Assembly (NCBI GenBank): GCA_039800165.1
Contig: JBDLRH010000042.1
Span: 1 to 64,000, forward strand
DNA length: 64,000 nt
Direction of reading: 5' to 3'
Origin: JBDLRH01 sp039800165
GTDB taxonomy: Bacteria; Pseudomonadota; Gammaproteobacteria; Burkholderiales; Burkholderiaceae_C
The notes under the pieces were generated by a model. It saw nothing but the letters and a program-made list of their open reading frames with translations. It made no database searches and was not told the DNA's origin. Of the stretch, positions 26,497 through 35,421 are shown in pieces. Both the position numbers and the translations under genes were made by a program. Numbering within the stretch: position 1 is the stretch's first letter; the number at the start of each line of letters is the position of its first letter.

Positions 26497-27543
26497 TCAG
26501 CTCACCTGCACGGCCGGGCCGTCGCCGCGCGGCGCGATGCGGCCGATGGCGTGCACCGTCTCGCCCAGCGCGCGCAGCGTGGCCGCACAGGCGTCGGCCT
26601 GCGCCGGGCGCACCACCACCACCATGCCGATGCCGTTGTTGAAGGTGCGGTTCATCTCGTGGTCGCTGATGCCGGCGGTGGCCTGCAGCCAGGCGAACAG
26701 CTCGCTTTGCGGCCAGCTGCCCTTGACCAGGTGCGCCGCCATGCCCTCTGGCAGCACGCGCGGAATGTTCTCGAGCAGGCCGCCGCCAGTGATGTGCGCC
26801 AGCGCCTGGATGCCGCCGGCATCGGCCGGGTGCTGCGCCAGAGCCGCCAGCACCGGCTTGACGTACAGCCGCGTGGGCGCCATCACCGCCTGGCGGAACG
26901 ATTGCCCGTCCAGCGTGGCAGGCAGCTGCGCGCCGGCGCGCTCGATGCACTTGCGCACCAGCGAAAAACCGTTGGAGTGCACGCCGCTGGACGCGAGCCC
27001 CAGCACCACGTCGCCGGCCTGCACGCCCTGGCCGCCCAGGATCTTCGATTTCTCGACCGCGCCCACGCAAAAGCCGGCCAGGTCGTATTCGCCCGGTGGG
27101 TACATGCCGGGCATCTCGGCGGTTTCGCCACCGATCAGCGCACAGCCCGATTCCTCGCAGCCGCGCGCGATGCCGCCGACCACCGCCGCGGCGGTGTCCA
27201 CATCAAGCTTGCCGCAGGCAAAGTAGTCGAGGAAGAACAGCGGCTCGGCGCCCTGCACCAGCACGTCGTTGACGCTCATCGCCACCAGGTCGATGCCCAC
27301 CGTGTCGTGGATGCCCCACTCGAAGGCCAGCTTGAGCTTGGTGCCCACGCCGTCGGTGCCCGACACCAGCACCGGTTCCTTGTAGCGCTTGGGCACCTCG
27401 AACAGCGCGCCAAAGCCGCCGATGCCGGCCAGCACGCCCTCGCGCAGGGTGCGGCGCGCCAGCGGCTTGATGCGCTCGACCAGCGCGTCGCCGGCTTCGA
27501 TGTCAACGCCGGCATCCTTGTAGGACAGGGGGGTGGTGCTCAT
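26497..27543 (-). CDS. purM: phosphoribosylformylglycinamidine cyclo-ligase (AIR synthetase)
   Basis: It closes the imidazole ring in step five of purine synthesis, using ATP. The 348 residues start with the typical SYKDAGVDIEAGDALVERIKPLARRT. The PurM signature VSGTDGVGTKLKLAFEWGIHDTVGIDLVAMSVNDVLVQGAEPLFFLDYFA follows, and GGETAEMPGMY and HITGGGLLENIPRVLP are intact. It is divergent from the PerM-like permease, as in many betaproteobacteria, where hda follows that permease. Confidence 0.96.
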   Translation of the reverse strand: MSTTPLSYKDAGVDIEAGDALVERIKPLARRTLREGVLAGIGGFGALFEVPKRYKEPVLVSGTDGVGTKLKLAFEWGIHDTVGIDLVAMSVNDVLVQGAEPLFFLDYFACGKLDVDTAAAVVGGIARGCEESGCALIGGETAEMPGMYPPGEYDLAGFCVGAVEKSKILGGQGVQAGDVVLGLASSGVHSNGFSLVRKCIERAGAQLPATLDGQSFRQAVMAPTRLYVKPVLAALAQHPADAGGIQALAHITGGGLLENIPRVLPEGMAAHLVKGSWPQSELFAWLQATAGISDHEMNRTFNNGIGMVVVVRPAQADACAATLRALGETVHAIGRIAPRGDGPAVQVS

Positions 27544-27626
27544 GGCGGGCCGGCGCGGCGCCGGTCTCGGTTGGGGTGGGTCGGGGGCGATGCGAACACG
27601 CAGGGCGCCTGCCGGGGGCGGCGCAC

Positions 27627-27648
27627 TAGAATTCAGGCCTCGATTTTA
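27627..27648. promoter_or_regulatory. two candidate -10 elements in the purM-permease intergenic region
   Basis: TAGAAT (27627-27632, plus strand) could serve the permease and TAAAAT (27643-27648 read on the minus strand) could serve purM. They are the only AT-rich spots in this 170-bp gap. No -35 elements were recognised. The start points would overlap, so the two transcripts might interfere. Confidence 0.3.
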
Positions 27649-27713
27649 CGGCGTGGCCTGCCCGCACAGGCCCGAGCCCGGGTGGCTTGGGCGCGGCTCC
27701 GGTCCCAAAGCGC

Positions 27714-28787
27714 ATGCCCGTGTCCCCACTGCAAAAACGCGCCGCCACCTGGCTGGGCATTGCCGTTGCCGCGGCGGTGCTGCTGTGGCTGCTGGCGCCG
27801 GTGCTCACGCCCTTTGTGGTGGCTGCGGTGCTGGCCTATGCGCTCGCGCCGCTGGTCGACCGGCTCGACCGCGCCCACGGCGGCATGCTGCCGCGCCTGG
27901 TGGCGGTGCTGGTGGCCGAGGTGCTGGTCATCGCCGCGGTGCTGGGCGTGGTGCTGCTGATCGTGCCGATCGTGGCGCAGGAACTGCCGCGGCTGCGCCA
28001 GCAGGTGCCTGCGCTGTTCGAGGCGCTCAAGACCGGCCTGCAGCCGCTGGCCGCGCAGTGGGGTCTGAACCTGGCCCTTGACCTGGACAGCCTGCGCACG
28101 CGGCTGCTGGACTACCTGAACGCCAACTGGCAGGACAGCCTGATGTCGCTGCTGGCGTCGGTCAAGCTCGGCGGCAGCTTCGCGCTGGCGCTGATCGGCA
28201 ACGCGCTGCTGATTCCGGTGGCGCTGTTCTACCTGCTGCTGGATTGGGACGGCATGCTCGACCGCCTGCGCGGCCTGATCCCGCCGCGCCTGCGCGCCAG
28301 CGTCGAATCCTTCACCACCGAATGCGACCATGTGCTTGGCCAGTACCTGCGCGGCCAGCTGCTGGTGATGCTGGCGATGGCGGTGTTCTTCAGCATCGGG
28401 CTGTCGCTGTTCGGGCTGGATGTGGCGCTGCCGGTGGGTGTGTTCACCGGCCTCGCGATGTTCGTGCCCTACCTTGGCTTTGGCGCGGGGCTGCTGCTGG
28501 CAACGCTGGCCGGCCTGCTGCAGTTCGCATCGGTCAAGGCGCTGCTGATGGTGGCGGTGGTGTTCGGCCTCGGGCAGCTGCTGGAGAGCCTGGTGCTCAC
28601 GCCACGACTGGTGGGCCAGCGCATCGGGCTGCATCCGCTGGCGGTGATCTTCGCGCTGCTGGCCTTTGGCCAGCTGTTCGGTTTGGTCGGGGTGCTGGTG
28701 GCGCTGCCGGCCAGTGCGGTGCTGCTGGTGGCGCTGCGCCGCGGGCGGGCCGAGTACCTGGACAGCCGGCTGTACCGGGACAGCTGA
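27714..28787 (+). CDS. AI-2E family transporter / PerM-like permease
   Basis: This 357-residue polytopic inner-membrane protein of the UPF0118 (AI-2E exporter) family has about eight hydrophobic helices. The family features are the N-terminal helix pair, a cytoplasmic-periplasmic middle domain (EALKTGLQPLAAQWG to LLDYLNANW), GQYLRGQLLVMLAMAVFFSIGLSLFG and GLFVPYLGFGAGLLLA-like text, and LGQLLESLVLTPRLVGQRIGLHPL near the C-terminus. Members export various small molecules; the substrate here is unknown. The ATG at 27714 was chosen because family homology begins there. It is followed by hda after 5 nt, a conserved pairing. Confidence 0.88.
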   Translation: MPVSPLQKRAATWLGIAVAAAVLLWLLAPVLTPFVVAAVLAYALAPLVDRLDRAHGGMLPRLVAVLVAEVLVIAAVLGVVLLIVPIVAQELPRLRQQVPALFEALKTGLQPLAAQWGLNLALDLDSLRTRLLDYLNANWQDSLMSLLASVKLGGSFALALIGNALLIPVALFYLLLDWDGMLDRLRGLIPPRLRASVESFTTECDHVLGQYLRGQLLVMLAMAVFFSIGLSLFGLDVALPVGVFTGLAMFVPYLGFGAGLLLATLAGLLQFASVKALLMVAVVFGLGQLLESLVLTPRLVGQRIGLHPLAVIFALLAFGQLFGLVGVLVALPASAVLLVALRRGRAEYLDSRLYRDS

Positions 28788-28792
28788 AGCGC

Positions 28793-29467
28793 ATGCGTCA
28801 GATCGCGCTGGACATCGGGCTTGCGGCCGCGCCCACGCTCGAGGGCTTCTTTGCCGGGCCGAATGCGGCAGCGCTGGAGCACCTGCGGTTGTGGGTGGGC
28901 AGCACGCTGCGCTCGCCGGTGCCCACCTACCTGTGGGGCGAAGGCGGCGGCGGCAAGACGCACCTGCTCAAGGCGGTGCGCCACGCGCTGCAGCAGCAGG
29001 GCGCGCGCTGCGGCTGGCTTGACGCGCAGACGATGCGACCGCCCGAATTCGACGACACCTGGGCCGCAGTGCTGATGGACGAGGTGCACCTGTACACCGC
29101 CGAGCAGCAGCATGTGGCCTTCAACTGGTTCGTGAACGCGCAGACGCATCAGCGCGGCGTGCTGGCCGCCGGTGCCCTGCCGCCGGCCGACCTGCGGCTG
29201 CGCGAGGACCTGCGCACCCGGCTGGGCTGGGGCCATGTGTTCGAACTGCGGCTGCTGGGCGAAGACGAGCGCCGCGCGGTGCTGCGGCAGGCGGCGCAGT
29301 CGCGCGGCGTGGTGCTGGCCGATGACGTGATCGACTACATGCTCAGCCGCTTCTCGCGCGACCTCGGAAGCCTGATGCAGCTGCTCGAGCAGCTTGACCT
29401 GTATGCGCTGCAGACGCAGCGCGCGATCACGATTCCGCTGATCCGATCGATGCTGGAGAACACCTGA
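28793..29467 (+). CDS. hda: DnaA regulatory inactivator Hda
   Basis: This AAA+ protein, with the DNA-loaded beta clamp, promotes ATP hydrolysis by DnaA and so prevents re-initiation of replication. It has 224 residues and lacks a DNA-binding domain. A Walker A-like GEGGGGKTHLL (near residue 45), a Walker B region VLMDEVHLYTAEQQ and the Arg-finger region LREDLRTRLGWG are seen. The N-terminal clamp-binding motif is QIALDIGL. It starts 5 nt after the permease and its stop shares one nucleotide with the next start. Confidence 0.92.
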   Translation: MRQIALDIGLAAAPTLEGFFAGPNAAALEHLRLWVGSTLRSPVPTYLWGEGGGGKTHLLKAVRHALQQQGARCGWLDAQTMRPPEFDDTWAAVLMDEVHLYTAEQQHVAFNWFVNAQTHQRGVLAAGALPPADLRLREDLRTRLGWGHVFELRLLGEDERRAVLRQAAQSRGVVLADDVIDYMLSRFSRDLGSLMQLLEQLDLYALQTQRAITIPLIRSMLENT

Positions 29468-30171
29468 TGAGCCGCACCGCCGGCGCCGCTGCCGACCGCC
29501 CGCGCGTGGCGCTGTTCGACCTGGACCATACGCTGCTGCCGATCGACTCAGACTACTCGTGGGGCGTGTTCACCACCCACATCGGCTGGACCGATCCGGT
29601 GGTCTTCAGGCAGCGCAACGACGAGTTTTACGCCCACTACAAGGCCGGCACGCTCGACATCCACGAATACGTGCGTTTTGCGGTCGAGGCGGTGCGCATC
29701 CACGGGCCGCAGAAGGCGCAGGCTGCGCACGAACGCTTCATGCGCGAGGTGGTACACCCGGCGCTGCATCCTTCAGCCCACGAACTGGTGGCAGCCCACC
29801 GCACGCGCGGCGAGCACACCGTGATCGTGACCGCCACCAACGAGTTCGTGACGCGGCCGATCGCGGCGCTGTTCGAAGTGCAGGAGCTGATTGCGGTGGA
29901 GCTCGAGCGCGGCAGCGACGGCTGGATTACCGGCGAGATCCGCGGCGTGCCGTCGGCGCGCGAGGGCAAGGTCACCCGCACAGAGCAGTGGCTGGCCGCA
30001 CGCGGCTGGGCCTGGGGCGATGTGCACAGCACCTTCTACAGCGACTCGATCAACGACCTGCCGCTGCTCGAGCGGGTGAACGAGCCGGTGGCCACCAACC
30101 CCGACGAGCGCCTGCGTGCGGTCGCGCAGCAGCGCGGCTGGCGCATACTGGACCTGTTCGACAAGCAATAA
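29467..30171 (+). CDS. HAD-superfamily (SerB-like, IB) phosphatase
   Basis: This 234-residue HAD subfamily IB hydrolase has motif I LFDLDHTLLPIDSD with both catalytic Asp, motif II in VIVTATNEFVT, and motif III/IV in the Lys of REGKVTRTEQWL and YSDSINDLPLL. It resembles proteins annotated as phosphoserine-phosphatase-like or histidinol-phosphatase-like. Its substrate cannot be fixed, but members in the hda-pcnB interval of betaproteobacteria are common. It overlaps hda by one nucleotide and abuts pcnB. Confidence 0.88.
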   Translation: MSRTAGAAADRPRVALFDLDHTLLPIDSDYSWGVFTTHIGWTDPVVFRQRNDEFYAHYKAGTLDIHEYVRFAVEAVRIHGPQKAQAAHERFMREVVHPALHPSAHELVAAHRTRGEHTVIVTATNEFVTRPIAALFEVQELIAVELERGSDGWITGEIRGVPSAREGKVTRTEQWLAARGWAWGDVHSTFYSDSINDLPLLERVNEPVATNPDERLRAVAQQRGWRILDLFDKQ

Positions 30172-31803
30172 ATGATCAAGAAATTCATCGACAAGCTGCT
30201 GGGCAAGGAGGCTTCACGCAAGCCGCGCTTCGGCAAGCGAACCGAGGTCGGCCCCGAGGTGCACGGCATCGACGCGTCGCTGGTGGACGAGCGCGCGGCC
30301 AATGTGGTGCGCACCCTGCAGCAGGCGGGCTTTGAGGCCTACATCGTGGGCGGCGCGGTGCGCGACCTGCTGCTGGGCCTGCGGCCCAAGGACTTTGACG
30401 TGGCCACCGATGCCACGCCCGAGCAGGTCAAGGGCCTGTTCCGGCGCGCCTTCATCATCGGCCGGCGCTTTCGCATCGTGCATGTGGTGTTCGGCCGCGG
30501 GCGCGAGCATGAGGTGATCGAGGTCTCCACCTTCCGCGCTTATCTGGACGCGAGCGCGGCCGAGCAGGTCAGCGGCAACGAGAAGACCAGCAAGAGCGAA
30601 CTCGCCGGCATGCAGCATGCGGTGGATGCCAGCGGCCGGGTGCTGCGCGACAACGTCTGGGGCCCGCAGGAAGAAGATGCCACGCGACGCGACTTCACCA
30701 TCAATGCGATGTACTACGACCCGCAGACCCAGCGGGTGGTGGACTACCACGGCGGCATCGCCGACGCGAAGAGCCGCACCATCCGCATGATCGGCGACGC
30801 GGCCGCGCGCTACCGCGAAGACCCGGTGCGCATCATCCGTGCGGCGCGCTTTGCGGCCAAGCTATCGGCGCTGGGCTTCACGCTGGAGCGCAAGACGGCG
30901 TCGGCGCTCAAGCCGGCCCTGCCGCTGCTGGCCGAAGTGCCGCAAAGCCGCCTGTTCGACGAGATGCTCAAGCTGCTGCAGACCGGCCATGCGCTGGCCA
31001 GCGTGGCGCAGCTCAAGGCGCTGGGGCTGCAGGGCATCTATCCGCTGCTGGACCTGGTGATTGCGCGTGCCGACCAGCCGTTCGTGAATGCGGCGCTGCA
31101 GGACACCGATCGCCGCGTGGGCGAGGGCAAGCCGGTGGCGCCGAGCTTCCTGCTCGCGTGCGTGCTGTGGTCTGACGTGCGCGAGGGCTGGGCGCAGCGC
31201 CAGGCGCGGCGCCTGCCGCCGTTTCCGGCGCTGCAGGAGGCGATCGACGAGGTGTTCGATGCGCGCATTGGCGATGTGTCGGGCCGCGGCAAGCTGGGCG
31301 CCGACATGCGCGAGATCTGGATGATGCAGCCGCGCTTTGACAAGCGCACCGGCAGCGGCCCCTTCAGCCTGGTGGAGCAGCCGCGCTTTCGCGCCGGCTT
31401 TGACTTCATGCGGCTGCGCGCCGATGTGGGCGAGGTGGATGTGGTGCTGGCCGACTGGTGGCAGGAGTTCAGCATTGCCAGCGACAGTGAGCGCGAGGAC
31501 CTGCTGGCGCAGGTGCGCGAAGAGATGCAGCGCGCGGGCAAGGGCGGCCCCAGGCGGGTGAAGGCGGTGCGTGCGCCGGCCGATGACGCCGCGCGTGCGA
31601 CGCCTGCCGATGGCGCTGCCGATGTGGCGGCATCCGCGTCTCCGCTCGGCGAGGAAGGCGCGGACGGTGACGCCGCCCCGGCGCGCAAGCGCCGCCGGCG
31701 CCGGCGCAAGCCCTCGGGCGGCGGTGGGGCGGGCGCGGGTGATGCAGCAGGTGACGGCCCGTCGGGTGGTCCGTCGGGGCGCGGGCCGTCCGACGCGGGC
31801 TGA
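30172..31803 (+). CDS. pcnB: poly(A) polymerase I
   Basis: It adds 3' poly(A) tails that speed RNA decay. The nucleotidyltransferase motif is VGGAVRDLLLGLRPKDFDVATDATPEQV (residue about 60 on). It is followed by the RNA-binding class II region (EVISTFRAY-like VIEVSTFRAYLD, RRDFTINAMYYD and EDPVRIIRAARFAAKLSALGF). At 543 residues it is long: the last 90 residues are an Ala/Gly-rich tail with the basic patch KRRRRRRKP, probably a flexible RNA-contacting extension. The ATG directly follows the stop of the previous gene. Confidence 0.93.
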   Translation: MIKKFIDKLLGKEASRKPRFGKRTEVGPEVHGIDASLVDERAANVVRTLQQAGFEAYIVGGAVRDLLLGLRPKDFDVATDATPEQVKGLFRRAFIIGRRFRIVHVVFGRGREHEVIEVSTFRAYLDASAAEQVSGNEKTSKSELAGMQHAVDASGRVLRDNVWGPQEEDATRRDFTINAMYYDPQTQRVVDYHGGIADAKSRTIRMIGDAAARYREDPVRIIRAARFAAKLSALGFTLERKTASALKPALPLLAEVPQSRLFDEMLKLLQTGHALASVAQLKALGLQGIYPLLDLVIARADQPFVNAALQDTDRRVGEGKPVAPSFLLACVLWSDVREGWAQRQARRLPPFPALQEAIDEVFDARIGDVSGRGKLGADMREIWMMQPRFDKRTGSGPFSLVEQPRFRAGFDFMRLRADVGEVDVVLADWWQEFSIASDSEREDLLAQVREEMQRAGKGGPRRVKAVRAPADDAARATPADGAADVAASASPLGEEGADGDAAPARKRRRRRRKPSGGGGAGAGDAAGDGPSGGPSGRGPSDAG

Positions 31804-31833
31804 ACCTCACGCCAGGCCTTGAAGCCGCTGCGC

Positions 31834-32292
31834 ATGGTGCAGGCCTTCGTCGGCATCGGTGCCAACCTGGGCGACGCGCAGGCGGCGGTGCGGCAGGCGC
31901 TGCGCGACATCGCAGCGCTGCCGGGCACGCGGCTGGTGCAGGCGTCTTCGCTATGGCGCAGCGAACCGGTCGACGCCAGCGGGCCAGACTTCATCAATGC
32001 GGTTGCCGAGGTCGAGACCGCACTCGACGCGCACGCGCTGCTGGATCAGCTGCAGGCGCTGGAGACGCGCGCCGGGCGCGAGCGACCGTGGCCGAATGCG
32101 CCGCGCACGCTGGATCTGGACCTGCTGTTCCATGGCGATGCGTGCATCGACACCGCCACGCTCACGCTGCCCCATCCGCGCTGGACGCAGCGCGCGTTTG
32201 TGCTGCGGCCGCTCGCCGAGGTTGCGCCGCAGCGGGTGAGCGCGCAGCAGTTGCAGGCGGTCGCCGCCCAGCGCATCGAGCGGCTGGGCTGA
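31834..32292 (+). CDS. folK: 2-amino-4-hydroxy-6-hydroxymethyldihydropteridine pyrophosphokinase
   Basis: It transfers pyrophosphate from ATP to the pterin in folate synthesis. It is 152 residues from the ATG. Conserved parts are VGIGANLGDAQAAVRQAL, the pterin loop SSLWRSEPVDASGPDFINAVAEVET and the ATP/metal site RPWPNAPRTLDLDLLFHGD with LPHPRWTQRAFVLRPLAE. A TTG at 31819 gives five more residues and is an alternative start; neither has a strong ribosome site. It follows pcnB, a usual arrangement in betaproteobacteria. Confidence 0.93.
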   Translation: MVQAFVGIGANLGDAQAAVRQALRDIAALPGTRLVQASSLWRSEPVDASGPDFINAVAEVETALDAHALLDQLQALETRAGRERPWPNAPRTLDLDLLFHGDACIDTATLTLPHPRWTQRAFVLRPLAEVAPQRVSAQQLQAVAAQRIERLG

Positions 32293-32323
32293 AGATGCGT
32301 CAGCGCATCAGCGCCTCAACCCA

Positions 32324-34294
32324 TCAGCGCGGCGGTACCTCGCGCAGCTGCTGGACCTGCAGTTCGGTGACTGGTGGCGCGTTGTTGCCCCACTGGGTGC
32401 GGATGTGCGTCAGCACTGCAGCCAGTTCGGTATCGCTGAAGTTCAGCACATAGGGCGGCATGCCCAGGGGCCGTGGCTGCCCTGCGGTTGCAGGCGCAAA
32501 GCCACCGTACAGCACCACTTGCAGCAGGTTGGACGGATCGTGCAGCGTGACCGCGCGGTTGCCTGCCAGGCGCGGGTAGCCCACCGCGCCGTTAGGCGAC
32601 GACGCCCCTTGCCCGCGCTCGCCATGGCATTGCGCGCAATGTTCCTCGTAGCGCTTGGCGCCCAGCGAGCGCAGGGCGGGCGTCACCGCATTGGCGGCGG
32701 CAGACGGTGATACCGGTGACCCGGCAGATGTCGGCGATGCATGGCGCGGCAGCTCGCGCAGGTAGGCGGCCATCGCACGCAGGTCGGCTTCGCCCAGGTG
32801 CTGCGTGCCGTGCAGCACCGCCTCGGCCATCGGGCCAAGCACCGATGCGTGCGGGTTGCGGCCGGTGTGCAGCAGCGCCACCGTGTCGTCGATGCTCCAG
32901 CCCTGCGCACCGCCTTCGCGCACATCGGCCAGCGACGGTGCATACCAGCGCTGTGCATCCATGCGCCCGCCACGCAGGGCGGGTGCGTCTTGCAGGGCGC
33001 CCCAGCGGTTGCGCGGCGCATGGCATTCGGCGCAATGACCCAGCGTGCGCACCAGATACGCGCCGCGGTTCCATTCGGCGCTGCGCCGTGAATCGGCCTC
33101 GACGCGCTGCGGCTCGAAGTACAGCGCCCGCCAGGCCCACAGCGCTGCCTGCGTGCTGTAGGGCCAGCGCAGCGCATGCGGCCGGTTGGCCTGCCGTACC
33201 GGCTGCAGGCTCATCAGGTAGGCATGCAGCGCATCGGAGTCGGCGCGGGTGATGCCGCTGTAGCTGGTGTACGGAAACGCGGGGTAGAGCAGGCGCCCGT
33301 CGCGCGAGCGGCCCTCGCGCATGGCGCGCCAGAAGTCATCGGCGCTCCAGCGGCCGATGCCGGTGTCGGCGTCGGGGGTGAGGTTGCCCGCATGCACCGT
33401 GCCAAAGGGCGTTTCGATGCCGCGTCCTCCTGCCCAGGGCGCACCGCCGCGCGCGGTGTGGCAGGCCATGCAGTTGCCCGCACGCGCCAGATACGCCCCG
33501 CGTTCGACGAGCGAGGCGCCCGGCCCGCGGGCGGATGGCGCAGCAGGCGGTGCGGACACAGCGGGGGTGGCTGGCGCGGGGCGCGTTGTTTCCTTCAGCA
33601 CGCTGCCGCAGCGCATCGGTGGCGGCTCGGGCAGGCGATCGGCCGCGCGCGAGGGCTTGGGCACCGGCTGCGCCGCCAGCCAGCTGGCCACCGCATTCAG
33701 GTCGGCCAGGGGGAGCCGCTGCACGATCTGCGCCATGCAGTCGGGGGCGTGCGCCTTGCGCTGGCCGGTCTGCCATGCGCCGAGCTGGCTGTTGAGGTAG
33801 TCGCGCGGCAGGCCCAGCAGCGCTGGCGTGGCCGGCTGTGCGCCCATCAGCGCCTTGCCGTGGCAGGCGGCGCAGGCAGGCACCTGCCGTGTGGCATCGC
33901 CGCGCAAGGCCAGCTGTTCGCCGCGCTGCAAGGTGCGCGCATCCACGCCGCTGGCCGGTGAGGGCGGCGAGTAGGGCAGGTCCAGCGCGGCGAAGTGCTG
34001 CGCGATCTCCATCAGGTAGTCATCGCCCAGCGGCTCGAGCAGCCGCGCCATCAGGCCGTAGTGGCGCTGCCCGTCGCGAAAGTTCAGCAGCTGGTGGTAC
34101 AGGTAGCCCGCAGGCTTGCCGGCGATGCGCGGGTAGTAGCCATCGGGCCCGGCACGGCCCTGCTCGCCGTGGCACGCGGTGCAGGCCAGCATGCGCTGAG
34201 CCATGGTGTCCTCGACACGGGCTGGCGCTGCCGCGGCCAGCGCGGCCCACGCCAGGCACAGTGCGGCCAGCGCGCGTTGCAGCACCCCCTTCAT
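32324..34294 (-). CDS. five-haem c-type cytochrome (dehydrogenase-associated)
   Basis: From the ATG at 34294 it has 656 residues. A signal peptide (KGVLQRALAALCLAWAALAAAAPA) is followed by five CxxCH sites: CTACH and CAACH in an N-terminal di-haem half like cytochrome c4, then CMACH, CAECH and CAQCH in a half like the cytochrome subunit of membrane alcohol or gluconate dehydrogenase. The two halves are joined by a Pro/Ala-rich linker near residue 240-270. It probably carries electrons in the periplasm. It is a full-length relative of the truncated gene at the left window edge. It follows the NUDIX gene by 7 nt on the same strand. Confidence 0.9.
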   Translation of the reverse strand: MKGVLQRALAALCLAWAALAAAAPARVEDTMAQRMLACTACHGEQGRAGPDGYYPRIAGKPAGYLYHQLLNFRDGQRHYGLMARLLEPLGDDYLMEIAQHFAALDLPYSPPSPASGVDARTLQRGEQLALRGDATRQVPACAACHGKALMGAQPATPALLGLPRDYLNSQLGAWQTGQRKAHAPDCMAQIVQRLPLADLNAVASWLAAQPVPKPSRAADRLPEPPPMRCGSVLKETTRPAPATPAVSAPPAAPSARGPGASLVERGAYLARAGNCMACHTARGGAPWAGGRGIETPFGTVHAGNLTPDADTGIGRWSADDFWRAMREGRSRDGRLLYPAFPYTSYSGITRADSDALHAYLMSLQPVRQANRPHALRWPYSTQAALWAWRALYFEPQRVEADSRRSAEWNRGAYLVRTLGHCAECHAPRNRWGALQDAPALRGGRMDAQRWYAPSLADVREGGAQGWSIDDTVALLHTGRNPHASVLGPMAEAVLHGTQHLGEADLRAMAAYLRELPRHASPTSAGSPVSPSAAANAVTPALRSLGAKRYEEHCAQCHGERGQGASSPNGAVGYPRLAGNRAVTLHDPSNLLQVVLYGGFAPATAGQPRPLGMPPYVLNFSDTELAAVLTHIRTQWGNNAPPVTELQVQQLREVPPR

Positions 34295-34301
34295 CGCGGG
34301 C

Positions 34302-35189
34302 TCAGGCAAAGAACGCTTCGAACCCGTCCAGTGGCTCGAAGCGGCCGTTCACATAGCGCAGCCGCGTCGGGCCGGGCAGGGCGCGCGCGGTCAGCGGATG
34401 CGCCGCATCGCCCGGGTAGCAGACATGGCGGATGCCGTCGATGTCCACGGCCTCGGGCTGGATGACTGGCGGTGTGCGCGTCAGGGCCTCGGCCAGCACG
34501 CTGGCGGTGCCGGTGTGATGCGCGAGGTGCGCCAGGCTCATGATCTGCGGCGGCGCCAGCGGCAGTTCGTCGCGCCAGTAGCGCTCGAGCGCGGCGCGCG
34601 GCGTGATCCACAGGCTTTCGGTGGCTTCGCGGCCGTCGTGCACCGCGGTCTGGCCGGCGGGCGCCACCGCCACGAAGAAGCGGGTGTCAAAGCGCTTTTG
34701 CATCAGCGACGGTCGCTTGGGCGTGATCCAGCGCGACCACGGATGCACCGCGGCGGTGTGCAGCGTCAGGCCCAGCAGGCCCAGGATCTCCTGCAGGGCA
34801 TGGCCCTCGCGCAGCAGCGATGTTGCCCGTTGCGCGTCGACCGCGGCACCGCCTGCGTGCGAGGCCAGCAGCACGCCGCATTCCTCGAAAGCCTCGCGCA
34901 GCGCAGCCACATATAGCGCCACCGCGGTATCCACCGCGATGTCGGCCTCGCCCATGTGGCGGTGCAGGGTGTCGGGCGCCTGGTCGAGGTGGCGCTCTGC
35001 ATCGATCTCGGCATCGTCGCGGTCGACCTTGCCACCGGGAAACACATACGCGCCGCCCAGCACATCCGACTGCCCGTGGCGCTTCATCAGGAACACCTCC
35101 AGCCCGGCATCGGCGTCGCGCAGCAGCACCACGGTGGATGCGTCGCGGATCGGCGCGCTGGACTCTTCGAGGTTGAGGGTCAGGGTCAT
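34302..35189 (-). CDS. NUDIX hydrolase of the NUDT19/RP2p-like type
   Basis: From the ATG at 35189 the protein has 295 residues. The Nudix box is split: GGAYVFPGGKVDRDD comes first, and the catalytic REAFEECGVLL appears about 40 residues later, after an insertion. This is the layout of NUDT19-like enzymes, which in known members hydrolyse CoA or acyl-CoA. The rest (SRWITPKRPSLMQKRFDTRFFVAVAP) matches that family. Acyl-CoA diphosphatase activity is an inference. It is followed on the same strand by the five-haem cytochrome. Confidence 0.85.
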   Translation of the reverse strand: MTLTLNLEESSAPIRDASTVVLLRDADAGLEVFLMKRHGQSDVLGGAYVFPGGKVDRDDAEIDAERHLDQAPDTLHRHMGEADIAVDTAVALYVAALREAFEECGVLLASHAGGAAVDAQRATSLLREGHALQEILGLLGLTLHTAAVHPWSRWITPKRPSLMQKRFDTRFFVAVAPAGQTAVHDGREATESLWITPRAALERYWRDELPLAPPQIMSLAHLAHHTGTASVLAEALTRTPPVIQPEAVDIDGIRHVCYPGDAAHPLTARALPGPTRLRYVNGRFEPLDGFEAFFA

Positions 35190-35380
35190 GGGCAGATGGC
35201 AGAGTGTGGTGCGATCAGTTTGGTGCGGCTGGCGGCACAATCCACGCGGCGGCACGCGCTCATGTGCGGTGGCGTGCCGCAGGGCCGATCAATGGCAGCG
35301 AGGTTAGCAGCCTGTCGCGTGGCGCACGATCACGCACCGGACAGCGCCGCGCACGCAGCCGGCGAAACGGACCCAACAGA

Positions 35381-35402
35381 CGAAACGAACGAAGCGAACG
35401 AA
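35381..35402. repeat. short CGAA microrepeat
   Basis: Five CGAA units start at 35381, 35386, 35390, 35395 and 35399, spaced by 4-5 nt, just before the ribosome site of the SDR gene. It is an A-rich, unstructured leader segment in an otherwise GC-rich region. Confidence 0.55.
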
Positions 35403-35421
35403 ACGCAAGAGGACCGACCCC

